DNA of 64,000 bases from Blasia pusilla (Eukaryota; Marchantiophyta; Marchantiopsida; Blasiales). Below are positions 33,140-44,989 of the stretch, in pieces. The position numbers and the translations under genes are program-made. Location of the stretch: positions 31,434,001 through 31,498,000 of the forward strand of contig CM114274.1 in assembly GCA_050084515.1 (NCBI GenBank), in the 5' to 3' direction. The stretch's first letter is position 1. The number at the start of each line of letters is the position of its first letter. The notes under the pieces are model-generated. The model did no database searches. It saw only the letters and a list, made by a program, of their open reading frames with translations, and was not told the DNA's origin.

Positions 33140-36100
33140 ATGTCGGGTGTGCTCTGGGGTTGGGGAGTTGGACCCAGTGGATTTGGCTGGCGCTCTACGG
33201 CGGAGGCAGTGACTCAAGGAATCGATGCTACAGGTCTCACGGCGGTCGTAACCGGTAATTGGACAAATACACACAACTCAGTTTGTAAAATGTTTCTGAT
33301 GTAGGAGAAGTATAAAATCTCGTTAGCTTGGCACTGATATTCTCCCACGAACTCATAATCGATCGCAGGGTCTCTTCAGTTTAAGGTTTCGTTTATGATG
33401 TTCCCTGAATCTGATGCCCTGGCCACAATTCGGATCCTGCACCCTTGAGAACTAGAAGTTCAAACGGTCTGGAAATCTGCAGCCTTTGTACTCGTCGTTT
33501 ACGTTGATTCGACTAAGATTCTTTCTCGGCAGTTCACGGGTCTTGAACGAAGCGTTCGTTTAATTTTGTCTGCTATTGAGACACTGAATTACGAACCTGC
33601 TATGAAATGGATGAGCGAGCGAGATTACTAATCTGCTGCAGCAATTCTGTCAACAGGAGGATACAGTGGAATTGGCAAAGAAACGGTGCGTGTACTGGCT
33701 CTACGGGGGGCACACGTAGTAATTGCTGGTCGTAACACAGACGCAGGTAGAACAGCTAAAAATGAACTGCTGAAGGAGGTTCCGAATGCTAAGGTGGATG
33801 TGATGGAGCTGGATCTAAACTCTTTCGATTCCATCAGACACTTCGCAGAGGAATACTTGTCGAAGGGACTTGCTTTGAACATTCTTATGTAAGTTGAAGA
33901 TTGCAAGCCGGTAGGCAGTACCATACGTATTTATTTCTTTGCGCGTTTTTTTATTCTCTGCAAGCTCACGACAATACCATCCCATATTGATACGTAAGGC
34001 GAACCGACATATATATATCTTGGTAAAAACATTGCGTGCTCACCTCATCTCATTAGGTCATCGGTTGTTCGCAGCTCTGTAAAAATCGTCTTCTGATAAG
34101 GTTTTCTGAGCTGTGAATAAATTGCGAGGTTTTCAGTTGAAGCTCCCTCTCACGCTTGTGCGAACGCTAACGTGCAGAAACAATGCAGGCGTGATGATGC
34201 TCCCTTATCAGGTGTCTGGAGACGGCGTTGAGACGCATTTTGCCACAAATCATCTAGGTGGGCTACTACATTGCATGGTCAGGCAGTCTGCGTGTAGTCG
34301 TAGATGTTGTTCTGGCAGGAAGATTGTGGGGCCACTTAGCAACAGAGTTTTTCCTTTTGTGTCCGTCGCATCGGCGAAGGATGGAAATGTTTTGTTTGAG
34401 ACTTCAATACCCAGGCTTTTATGTGCTTTTGGTCGAGTTCGCGACTGCTGACTTTACAGTAAGTCCGGTAAGTTAATGAGAAAGCCGTCACGTTGTCCAT
34501 GTGAAGTGTGAATCTATTCTGTGTCTTTATTTATTTATAATCCTGGTTCCTCATTCATCAATCGTGGTCAAGTTGGCAGAACGGTAACATTTCGGACCAC
34601 TACGCCATTGCCGCTAGAACTTCCTGTGCAAACCTTGACCCACAGTGTCGACTTGCGGGTTCCAAAGCGAATTTATTTAGCACGCGCAATTTGGAATTTG
34701 GTCAGTTTTACAGGAGTTAGATCAATTAGGAGCCGTGAGCAGGCTTAGCTGACATCCTCTCATGGGGATCCCCGTCTGCCTGCAGGTCATTTTTTGCTGA
34801 CGAACCTTTTACTGGATAACTTAAAGGAGACTGCCAAAGCCACCGGTATTGAAGGCAGAATTGTGAATGTCTCATCAATAGCACATCTGCTTACCTACAA
34901 AGGGGGCATTCGGTTGGATAGAATAAATGACAAGAATGGGTCAGTTGACAACTAAGGGATTCCTCGTTCTTTCATCTCTTTAGTTCATTGTTTCTTTCAT
35001 CTGTGATTGAATTCAACGTTCTCTCTATTTGTCAAAACAACTAAACCGGTTTCAGAATTCTGCCAGATATAACCGTTACCAGGCTTATGGCCAGTCCAAG
35101 CTTGCCAACATTTTACATGCGAATGAGCTCACAAGACAGCTCAAGGTAACCTTACAGCTGTAGCTTACTGTGAGCTTTTGAAGGCTGTGATTTGGCAAAT
35201 GAGGATATTGGTCTACGTTAACTGACACAGAGGAGTGCTTTTGATGTGATTTTGTGTGGCCTTAGCCCTTCTTATGAACCCACCACATCCTCACGCAAAA
35301 CTGTTGATGTCATCATTCCGCGAAATCACTTAGATTTCCTCCTGTCTTTGAGTGCGCTATTCATCCTGTACAATGCTGGTGCGCAGGAAGAAGGAGCTCA
35401 AGTAACAGCAAATTCTTTGCATCCAGGGATAATCTCTACTCGGCTTACAAGATATAGTAGATTGACGCAAAGTAAGTAGGTAATTCAAGAGGAACTCTGC
35501 TCAAAACTCTTGATAGTTGTCCCCACCTTCCTGTCAATGAGCTTTTATAATCCTTCCCCAGTTTCAATGAGCTTTTATAATTCTTCCTTGCACAAAGATG
35601 TTTTGCTGATAGATGTTTTGATAACTTTTGCTCTGCTCTTGCTGCTGACTTTAGGAACACCAGATTATGTCTCAGGATCATGATCGTAGTCTCCAGAGCG
35701 ATTGACGTAATTTTTGGTATTGCTGGGTGTCTTCCAGTCGGTATGGCTGCAGTCGGAATGTTTGCGAAGACTATTTCACAGGCGAGTTTCTCTGAGAATC
35801 CTTGACTTTTACTACGAGAGCCCATGGATTGAAGATGTTAAAAGAACTATCTACCACATTCAAAAATGAAACTGGGAAAGTGTGAAGAATCTGAAGTTTT
35901 GGATGCCTCAGTTCAAGCAAAGGCCTTGAACCGTGACCTGAATGTACACAGCTGCAGAGATTTACTGAGTAACTTGATGGCAAAAGTCTTATTTCAGTTC
36001 TGAAAAATGGAACTCACGCTGTGATAGAAAGTGGTTCTTGTTCTGAAAGGGATGTACTTCCTAGTAGATGTGACTTTTCTGATGTGGACTCGACTGTAGA

Positions 36101-36274
36101 GTGCAGGGTGCGGCAAGTACGTGTTATGTTGCCTTGCACCCAAATGTGAAAGGAGTGAGCGGTGAATATTTTGACAACAGCAATGCTACAATCAAGAAAA
36201 CCGCCTACTCAAACGATGCAGAGCTGGCAAAGAATCTATGGAAGTTGAGTGCAGAAATTGTGTCATCCAGCTGA
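33140..36274 (+). CDS. Short-chain dehydrogenase/reductase, TIC32/retinol dehydrogenase-like
   Basis: Eight exons: 33140-33254, 33657-33888, 34178-34257, 34786-34943, 35056-35145, 35387-35475, 35655-35781 and 36107-36274, joined in frame to 352 codons plus TGA. The N-terminus ([21 protein letters not shown]) is typical of plant TIC32-like SDRs. The Rossmann nucleotide loop TGGYSGIG is at residues 38-45, NNAG at 117-120, the catalytic Ser in VNVSS (~172) and the Y-x3-K pair at Tyr206 and Lys210. [15 protein letters not shown] segment near the end is shared by the family. The likely reaction is NAD(P)H-dependent reduction of a carbonyl substrate, unknown here. Chloroplast TIC32 acts at the inner envelope, but no location is proven. 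The intron after exon 7 starts GC, not GT. The exon 4 donor (GTTGAC) and the exon 6/7 junction are the least certain. Length is close to the usual ~320-330. Confidence 0.88.
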
Positions 36275-37284
36275 TATCAAACCTTTCGAACTACAGTAAC
36301 TGGACAGGAGAAATCTTGTCGTTATGCCCAGCGTTTCATGGACATGAGAAACTCACAATGATCATTCTCTAGCGATGGTTTCTGTCCTTCCGACAGAAAG
36401 ATATGAGAAATTAATAAGCCTGGTAAACTGGTCAACCAGCTGATCACCAGTTAACCAAGATTATCAGTCCGTAAGGAAGCAAGTAAACTGAAAGTTGTGA
36501 CAATTTGTGTGTCCCACATTAGCAGGGCTTAGCGGTACTATTACCGACCTTAGGGTGGTTAGAGTGTGTAAAACTGTTTACAGAAGCCGTGTATATTTTC
36601 CAAAAGCCCTAATAAGTTTTTTGATTTTTGTCATGTGGATATATTTACTCTACTTGTTGTCATTAATGTATTCTTTTAATGTATTTAATGCGCCCACGAG
36701 AAATAATTTCACATGAAACTAGTCCGTTCACTTATGGTCTTCCAATTTTAGCATGAAATTAGGATGTTCACTAATTTTTATTTGATATGTTCACCTGGTT
36801 TTTTGGGAGAAATGTTGAACGAAAATTAGTAGTTAAATTATGCAAATTTAGAAAACTAGATTTTTAAAACTAAAAGTCTTTATGTGTAATTATTTTTTCA
36901 AATCAGTTGGTGGAAGTGTGGAACACTTTCTCCCCACATAAAGAAGGATAAAGTTTTCATTTTTTAAATTTACTTTACTTCGCAGATATGATTCCTTTTT
37001 TTCTCATTTGAGTATGTTGGGATGGACCTACCAAAGGAAGAAAAGGTCGTGGAATAGGGCCTTAAAATGATGGGACTCAAAGAAGACAGAGTTGCCAAAG
37101 GCGTTCGTCTTTCTAAGGTAAGGGCAACTCGAAGGCTTTTCTTTCCAAAATCTTGTATTACTTGGTGATGCGTACTAATTGTTTTGCTTAAGAAACATCT
37201 ATATATAATATCATGATGTAATTAAAAAGAGCATCCAATTTCTCAAATGAATTGAGTTTTGAACAGTCATGAAGAAATGGGTGT
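36275..37284. other. AT-rich intergenic stretch
   Basis: Holds the SDR 3' UTR region and AT-rich DNA up to the element B LTR. No gene recognised. Confidence 0.6.
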
Positions 37285-37802
37285 TGTCACGATTTTTTAA
37301 GATAGATCGTAGAGATCTGGTAGAGCGCCTTCACGAGTAGAGGAGAACAGGCTCAGGAGGTCGAAGATGACCTATTGAGGTCCCGAAACCCTCAAGAGCA
37401 TGTTTCCCCTTCGTTTCCGCTCATTTGGAACCATTTAGAAAATTTTACTATTTCAGGTAAATTTTTATGTTTGGTATAGTTGAATTTCTACTTTGGGAAG
37501 TGACCTTTGAGCCGCTACAGGAGGTCAAGAGCCAAGGAGGTGACCTGCAAGCATAGGTTACCGAGGAGAGAGCTTGGGAGAGAGAACGAGGGGTTTAACT
37601 AAAAGAGAGCGAGCTTGAGAACTCATTCTCTCTTTGTTGAACCTCTTGGCATTAGCCAGCGAAGCTATGGTCTTGCTTGCCTTGTGTGTGAAACCCAAAC
37701 CTCTCATTAGGAGAGTGGGTTTGGTTTGACATTGAGAGCGGCATGTGAGAGTGCACACATTTGAGAGCTATGGTGTTGAGAGAAATTGGATCTTGATTTA
37801 CA
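37285..37802 (+). repeat. Element B 5' LTR
   Basis: 518 bp with TGTCAC...TTTACA ends, homologous to both LTRs of element A. Shared blocks include GAGCGCCTTCA, GGAGGTCAAGAGCCAAGGAGGTGAC and the CATTCTCTCTTTGTTGAACCTC segment. Confidence 0.85.
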
Positions 37803-38984
37803 AAGAGAGAATGAGAGGGTGAGAGAGTTTCATGGAGAAGCTCGCTGGTTGCTCGATGTTTGATGCAGGTTGGAGATCGTGTTTCCCGCTTCATGGCTCA
37901 TGGGAGTGCTCACGAGAGCAAGAGTCGCGCTATTTTGACGTTTGTGCGCCAATTTTTCGTGTGAGAGAGTGGCGCGCGGAAGCATTGCCCAATTTCTCAT
38001 AGGGATTGATTATGGGGCGGGTTGCCTCATGTTGGTGTTCTCGGGAGCGCCATATAGCTTGTTGATTTTCATTTTCACATGTTCTACATTTTCGTTGGGA
38101 GAAATAAGTGTGGAAGCGTAGCCAAATTTTGTGTAGGAGAAAGAGACGTTGGGCTTTACGACAATCCCCATCAATTTTTATGATATTTTCCGATTCAAAG
38201 TATTTTTTAATGGCGTCGTATATCATGAAGCTATACACGATGTGCAATAGACAGTGCGCGATTTGGAGTTGCGAGCAGAAAATTATGGCTGATTTTACAA
38301 ATTGCCAATTTTTAGGGTAAAAATGGCCAAACTCTAAAGCCATCGCTGTCCATGCCGTCCGCGCCATCCCCACCGTCACCGTCCACACCATCGTCGTCGC
38401 CGCCCTTTATCGCTCTTGGCCGCCGTCGTTTCTTTTTATGGCCGTCACGGCCGTTGGTTGTCGTTGCCGTTGTCATTGCCGCCGCCGCTTGTCACAACTG
38501 TCGTTGCCGCCACCGCTACTGTTCAAGACAACAACGAGTTACGAGTGGCAAGGTGGGGCGGCCGCTGCCCTACTTGGTGAGTCTGTATGAGTCATCGCCA
38601 CTCGTTAACTCGTTAACTCGCGAGTTCGACAATGTGACCTCTTTGGATTCATGGAATCATAGTTTCTTTCCACTTTGCTATGTTGTGATTGGTAGCCGCT
38701 CGACGACGATCGAATACCAAGCTGTGACGCCCGTAGCCGCAACACGCCGCTGATTGCCGCGTCATGCCGCTCATGGATGCACCGCACCGTCTTGATCACG
38801 GAGTTGTACCATCACTAGGAACAGATTGCGTTTTGTTGACTAAGGAGGGTATGTCGGCGAGTGCCACATCCCATTCCCAAGTGTTGTGCCATTTGTAGCC
38901 GTTGTGTGCATGTTTGGTTTGAGTGATTGAGGGATTACTCACGAGATTGAGAGTGATCGTGTGAAAGGGGCACGAGGGCCATCA
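37803..38984 (+). other. Element B leader (5' UTR)
   Basis: Non-coding leader between LTR and gag. It is colinear with the element A leader and contains a GCC/GTC-rich low-complexity stretch at 38350-38530. The open frame at 38352-38753 reads through this low-complexity DNA and is not shared with element A. Confidence 0.6.
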
Positions 38985-40660
38985 CGGCGTCTTCTCAGGA
39001 TTTTGAGAGGCGAGGTAGTGGACCTGAGAGTAGCTCTACAGGGTTTACCCGGAGTGGTGCGAGGTTCCGAGGGTCTCCACGTGAGAGACCACCTCGATCT
39101 CCTTCTATGTCGTCTTCAAACAAGGGGGAGCGTGTAGAGCAGTGTGTTAGTGATCCACCGTACACATTGAGTGGTCCTACTAGTTGGGCGTACGAGATGG
39201 ACGACCGAGGTAGAGGACCGCGTAGGTTTTTTGGTGTTGTAGGCACTATACAGCTACACGACCTCATTGCGGAGTTTAGGAGTTGGTGTGACTCACAACG
39301 AGCTAGGAACTCTAGAGAGTTCAACCCGTTTACATCATGGAACGGTATGTTCCAACATTTAGAGGGGCCGCCCATAGACGATTACCATGAGTTCTCCCAT
39401 AGATATGCCCAGGAGATTGAGGCATGGTGACTCTACTATGACCAACACTATATGTCATGGACGCAACCATTCCCAGATGAGGAGAAGGAGTCAGGAGAGG
39501 CTACTTCCTCTTCCACTAGTGATGTTTTAGGAGGGGTCACTCGCACTTGGGCAGTTGCATCGTCTAGTCGGGTTCGTCCCAGGTTCAACCCCGTGGTTGA
39601 GTTCTTCACTGAGTTGAGGGCGAGCGACCAAGGGATACGGACAGAGAATTTACGGAGCATCAACGACTTCAAGAGGCGCCCGGGTGAGAATTTGCGTGAG
39701 GCTTACACTCGCTTGCGCAGGTTGATCAACGTCATTCAGGGGGTGACAGAGGCTCAGGCTATCCAGTCATGGTACGCGATGCTGGATGGAACCCTGCGGA
39801 CATGGGTGCGGGAGGGGGCACTTCTTATGATCACCTCCCCTACGTTGAGATGTTTTTAGGACCGCCGAGAACATTGAGCGCAACATGGCCGAGGAGAGCA
39901 TAGCCACCATGGGTTTTGGGCGAGAGCAGTCACGATTGCCTGCACCACCAATGCAGCAACGTGGACTCCGAGATAGGTCGACTGTGGCACCGCGAGCACA
40001 GGGAGAATATCGGGAGGTCGTGTCATAGAGGCCTGGGCCTTCATATGCCGCTTAGTAGCACCCGCCTACGATTACTTGTTACTCGTGTGTGGAGCCCATC
40101 ATCAGCGTGATTGCATTCGTTAGGGTCATGGACGCGTGCCTGAGCATGGAGGAGGAGATGGTGCTGCTCTAGAAGGTTATCAGTGTGACTATTGTCAGAG
40201 GTACGATCACACATGCGCTAGGTGTTTCAGCTTGCATCCTAAGTTACGTCCGGACCGAGGGCCAGAGAGGGCACCAGAGCGAGTTGCCGGTCTGAGTGGG
40301 CCTAGAGATCGTGCACCACGTGGTCCCATTGGGGGACGAGGAGTTGGATTTGCCCGAGGGGATGGTGGAGTTTCCTGTGGAGGAGGTAGAGTCCCACCAC
40401 CTAGATGCGTCGAGGGAGACGTCGGGCTTGAGGCTGGGATGGCTGCTCAAATACAGCATCAGATTGCCGCTATGGCATTGAGGTTACCCGACGTCGAATC
40501 CGTGGCATCCACGTCTTATGGAGCCGCAAGAGATATGGAGGCTGCTGGTTGGATGTGCGAGATTGCCCAGATGGAGGCCGCCGCAGTTGTTTTGTGTGGA
40601 GCAGTCGCAGAGTTGGATCCACAGCGAGGGAAAGCAAGCAAACACACCAGGCTTCCTTAG
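38985..40660 (+). pseudogene. Element B gag with CCHC zinc knuckle
   Basis: The frame is open from about 38985 (ASSQDFERR) through the ATG at 39107 to 39430. After a stop it resumes at 39452-39859 with a typical capsid core (DFKRRPGENLREAYTRLR and AQAIQSWYAMLDGTLR). A third piece, 40136-40660, holds a zinc knuckle C-x2-C-x4-H-x4-C at 40184-40225, then an Arg/Gly/Pro-rich tail. Gag would form the particle and the knuckle would bind the RNA. Stops and a frameshift near 39850 break it. Confidence 0.8.
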
Positions 40661-40740
40661 TCCTTCACGTTGTCCCAGGCGATGAGGACCCTATTGATGG
40701 GTCCTGATCAGAGTTCCCATAGAGTGGTGATGTTGTTGGT

Positions 40741-41547
40741 GTGCAGGCACGGAGAGCGATGGGAGAAGCAAGTGCGACGACTCCTATTTCTGATGCTCAG
40801 AAGGAGCATGTGTCGACCACGTTGTTGGGGGCGGCCATTGTTGTGTCCCACGCTCCTTTATTTTCTGCTTCCGATGTTATGACGTTGGGAGGTATGCCCG
40901 TCAAGGTTTTCCGGCAGGACGCTACGTTGTGTGAGCGTGGAGTTCGAGTTCTTGCATCACGTTTAGAGGTGATTGCAAAGGAGGTGATGGACCTGCCCTT
41001 GGAGCTTATGCTTGGGCCATCCACGTCAGATTCATGGCAGGCTACGACTGCTAGGATGGCGGAGATGCCCGCTAGAACCCCGATAGAGCGTGCCATGGCT
41101 TCTCCTAGTGTTTTTTTCCTGGATAATCGGGGAGAGATCTTTCAGTTTGTGAGCCCATCATGTAGATATTTTAACCCGCAGCACCTCTTGTTGGATTCAT
41201 GAGCGCAAGCCCTCATGTTGGGGAAAGCGTCATTCAGAGGATTGGGCTTGACGTGAGCCAATGTGGAGCATTGTCCATTTCAAATACATACATCCTTGGA
41301 TGGAGCAAGTACCACACACTATATCACCCGACATGAGGTCGTGGTGTGGATTCGCCCAGGACACCCTACAGATGAGTCCAAGGTGCGAGCCAAGGCGATA
41401 GTGACTGATGTAGAGTCCTACGACGTCTTGGCTGGTGGAGCAGTGTTGTACCCAATGGGGTTTTCCCTAGATTATCGTGAGGAGTCAGCGTCCTACAAAC
41501 CAGGATGGGAGTCATGTGATGGGCGCCTTAGCCCATTACTCGTTTGA
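40741..41547 (+). pseudogene. Element B linker and aspartic protease
   Basis: An open frame (40741-41202) of ~150 codons without known domain ends at LLDS followed by TGA, exactly where the Gly of the D-S-G active site should be (Asp codon 41194-41196, stop 41200-41202). After the stop the same frame gives AQALMLGKASFRGLGLT, the usual sequence after a retropepsin active site. A second open piece (41263-41547) covers the flap and C-terminal half. Confidence 0.75.
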
Positions 41548-41880
41548 TTCACATGTGCAGTGATTGAGCGACGTCCAAGAAAGATGGCGACCTTAGCAGC
41601 ATTTAGCAGTGCCATCACTTGGCCTAGTGATTTGATTGAGGGACATGTCCATGCAAAGGATATTCCCGTTCTTGACATTTTTATGGAGAGGAGTATCATG
41701 GTAGCCGCATCAGTCCGTGGAGGAGAGGTGCCGCTTTTGGGGCTCGACTGAGGAGCTTCGACGCTTAGCCACTGAGCATGTGCAGATCGCATGGAGCAAG
41801 ATATTTTCACCAGAGTGTGAAGGGTCACAGGAACCCCAAGTAGCTAGGAGTGCTGCTATGATCCCTTTGGACACCATCCC

Positions 41881-42846
41881 GATTGTGTGGTGCATCCTAG
41901 ATGAGGGTATTCAGGTGTTGGAGCTCTTTGGAGGGATCAGCATTGGGTTAGCTGTTGTTTTGCATGCAGGACATGCAGTAGTACTTGTATGTGAACATTG
42001 ATGATGTTGCGAGGCACGCTTCACTTCACCATGTGGTGCAGTTACGCCTCCGTTTTCCCAACTTGTTGTCTGCGTCCGTCATTCAGGATTACTAGAGTTC
42101 CCTACCGAGGGACATTTCATTGTTGGGGGCGCAGGACTTGGAGCGGGTAGGGACCATAGACTTTGTCATTGTTGGTTCGCTATATAAGGGCCAATCAAGT
42201 GTTGGACGGGATAGCATATTAGCTGACTCTCGGTCCATGTTGTTTTGGGAGATGATGCGGATCTTGCGACACTTGCAGGAGCATCAGTCTCGTCCTCTAG
42301 CATACATTCTTGAGAATGTACAAATTTTGGGCGATTCGAGGTCCCGTGTGGTGATGAGTGCACATCAAGTGCGCGCATGGATTGGCCTGGCAGTTTTGTT
42401 GGATGCACTGAGTGTGGGTTCACAAGCACATTGGCCGCGTGTATGATGGACCAACTTTGTGCCACATTAGGTGTTACGGAGGGCTTATGCGGAAGTAAAG
42501 CGTCCCTCCGATTTGTTTGTGGATTCTATATTGGATCCGGGTCGTCGATCATAGGCATTGAGGCACGATAATTGACCGCCATTGACTGTGGTCAACAAGA
42601 TTGGCATGCCACAGGTAGTCTTTCCCATATTGGTGAGTTTTCGTGCTTCCTTTGCATTCAAGGAGGCCGGGCTTGGCTTGGTTTGGGATGATCAAGAACA
42701 GAGGTTGGTGGAGCCCCATGCCGATGAGCAAGAGCGAGCGATGGGATTCCCCACAAGAGTGATGGCAATACTGTCACTATCAGAGGCATCACGACGTCAT
42801 ATCTTGGGTTAGGCGATGGACCTGAACTACTTGACATGGATTTTCA
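41881..42846 (+). pseudogene. Element B cytosine-C5 DNA methyltransferase domain (DNMT3-like order)
   Basis: Motif I VLELFGGISIG is at 41915-41947, then a frame change. Motif IV follows IDFVIVGS at 42178-42183, where the expected Pro-Cys reads Leu-Tyr: the catalytic Cys codon is TAT. A conserved ADSRSMLFWEMMRIL helix follows, then motif VI ILENV (Glu-Asn-Val 42312-42320), motif VIII-like HWPRV-stop-WTNF near 42430-42458, motif IX ERAMGFP near 42735-42752 and motif X MDLNYLTWIF to 42846. The span and order equal those of element A, so the domain belongs to the element family rather than to one damaged copy. In the family the Cys attacks C6 of cytosine and SAM gives the methyl group. Cys loss, stops and a frameshift show this copy is dead. 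Confidence 0.85.
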
Positions 42847-43209
42847 GCTTAGGAGTAGCTAAGCAGTGTCGTTTGGAGGATGCGATAGATCACATCACTT
42901 GCGTTGGTGAAACCCATGCCTACCGAGATAGTTGAGGGAGTGGCTTGAGGCAAGATCCGAGGAGATCGACACACCAAGGGTGATTCGGAGAGACGCCCTT
43001 GGACTTCTTGAGATTTTTTGCAGGTACGCCAGGAGATGGTAGCCACAGCATCGAGCGTGGTTATGGGTACTGCACTTGGAGATCCGATTTTACAGTTGGC
43101 ACTTGGCTGCACGAGAGCAGTCAAGTTTTGTTGTCCGAGACGGGGTTGCACCATAGCAACCACGGACACCCACGCCGGAGAGTCCTACCGTAGTCACCAT
43201 GAAGACTTG

Positions 43210-44180
43210 GGAGCCAAATATGGGCCCTAAGTTGACAAGAGGAGAGCGGCGCCAGATACACCAGTTCCTTAGGAGTTATAGGAGCTATTTTGCATTTAGT
43301 ATGCATGATTTGGCTACGTTGAAGGGTCCAGGGATCCGCATTGAGTTGTCAAGTGACACACCGATCTTGTGACGATCCTACAAGTATAGTGACATGGAGA
43401 GGGATCTGATTCAGAGTAGGAGCCATGACTTGGTTGGAGCACGACTAGTTGAGATATCGCATGGAGAGTATGCATCTGCCATTATCATGCCTGCCAAGAA
43501 GGATGTGCATGGCAACTGGACAGATAGGCGGATGTGTGGAGATTACCGACCTATAAATCGCGAGACAAAGTCCGATAGGTATGCCATGCCCACTCCTGAG
43601 GAGATCTTTGATGCTATTGGGCAGGCAAAGGTCTTCAATTCGTAAGATCTTCAAGCCGGATACCATCAGCTGCCTATCAAATTGGAGGACGGGCAGAAGA
43701 CGGCATGTTGGGGCATGGGTAGCATTGCTTGTACTTGTGGCGGTTCTTACCATTTAGGTTAAAGAACGCCTCGGATGAGTTTCAGAGGATGATAGATAAG
43801 ATCTTGGCAATTCTGGATTTTGCTAGGTGTTATATTGATGACATCGTACTCTTTAGGGGCATTGTTGAGGAGCATGAGCGACATTAAGAGGAGGTGTTTC
43901 AACGATTGCAGTTACATGGACTAACGCTACATCCAGGCAAGTGCAAGTTCTTCTACGACCAGATGGAGTACTTGGGTCATACAATATACCCAGGTGGCCT
44001 TGGTGTGCAGCAGACAAAGGTAGAGGCTATTTCACGCATTCCACGCCCTACAAATGTGAGTCGAGTTCGTGCATTCATGGGATTGGCAAACTTCTATCGA
44101 CGGTACGTCAAGCGTTTCAGCTTGATTGCGAAGCCGTTGACCTTGCTGACCAAGGTGGATCAGGAGTGGCACTAGGGGGA
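43210..44180 (+). pseudogene. Element B reverse transcriptase
   Basis: The sequence starts with GPKLTRGERRQIHQFL-like text. It then reads EISHGEYASAIIMPAKKD, RRMCGDYRPINRETKSDRY, a stop before DLQAGYHQLPI (first catalytic Asp), and YIDD at 43831-43842. After that come LHPGKCKFFYDQMEYLGH and FMGLANFYRRYV. The YIDD pair is intact but the frame is cut by stops near 43643 and 43887 and by a frameshift around 43750. Confidence 0.9.
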
Positions 44181-44640
44181 TGAGCAGGAGAGAGCATTTC
44201 ATATGCTCACGGACATATTGACATTCGCCCCCATATTGAGGAGATCAATCAGGGGGCGTCCTTTCCAGTTGCATACCGATTAGAGCATGTTGGGGCTTGG
44301 AGCCGTGCTCACCTAGCATGACGATGATGGTAGAGAGTTTGTGGTGGCTTATGCTAGTCGCTCGAACAATGCTGCAGAGGCAAAGTATAGCTGGTATGAG
44401 GATGAATACTAGGGTGCAATGTGGGTTGTCGCACATTTCAGATGTTATCTATTCAGCAATCCCTTTGCCATCATTATTGATCATCATCCACTTAATTGGT
44501 TGATGAAGTTCGACAACCTTATAGGGAATCTTGCGAGGTGGGCTCTTTTGTTGCAGGAGTATGACTTCCAGGTGGTGCATAGACCTGGGATGCTCAACTA
44601 GGATGCATATGGTTTGAGCCGCAACCCATGCCCGAGTCAG
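44180..44640 (+). pseudogene. Element B RNase H
   Basis: Colinear with element A: FQLHTD, then stop, then DGREFVVAYASRSNNAAEAKYS, HHPLNWLM and VVHRPGMLN-stop-DAYGLSRNP. The stop in HRPGMLN is TAG where element A has CAG. Confidence 0.85.
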
Positions 44641-44989
44641 CCAGATACGACTAGAGCTTGTTGCCATGGTGAGAGTGATGAGGAGTTGGTGCCAAGATGG
44701 AATGCGTCACACTATTTGAGCTTGTTGATTATAGAGAGCCATATTGCTGAGACTTCGATGGCGAGGTCTGATGGAGAGTCCTTCCATCCAGAGGCCGGTG
44801 AGGAGACAATAGGTGGCTGAGACATTCACGACAATGGAGTGGTCTTGGACTACCTGCGTACATGTAGCGTCGCGAGTACAATGGGTGCTAGAGAGTGGGA
44901 TTGAATCCTACAACAAGCCAAATGGTTCCGGTGGGAGGGAACACATGTGTTGCAAGTGTGGAAGGATGGTAGATGCAAAGGATGTGTGT

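Noticed and set aside
34113-34748. Plus-strand open frames inside the SDR introns
   Set aside because: They lie mostly in introns 3 and 4 or read exons out of frame. The splice model explains the conserved SDR sequence.
37803-37850. A tRNA primer binding site next to the element B LTR
   Set aside because: The sequence after the LTR (AAGAGAGAATGAGAGGG) does not match the usual initiator-Met complement, and element A has only similar low-complexity DNA there. The priming tRNA is left open.
41881-42846. Plant DRM-type methyltransferase
   Set aside because: DRM enzymes have rearranged motifs (VI-X before I-V). Here motif I comes first and X last.
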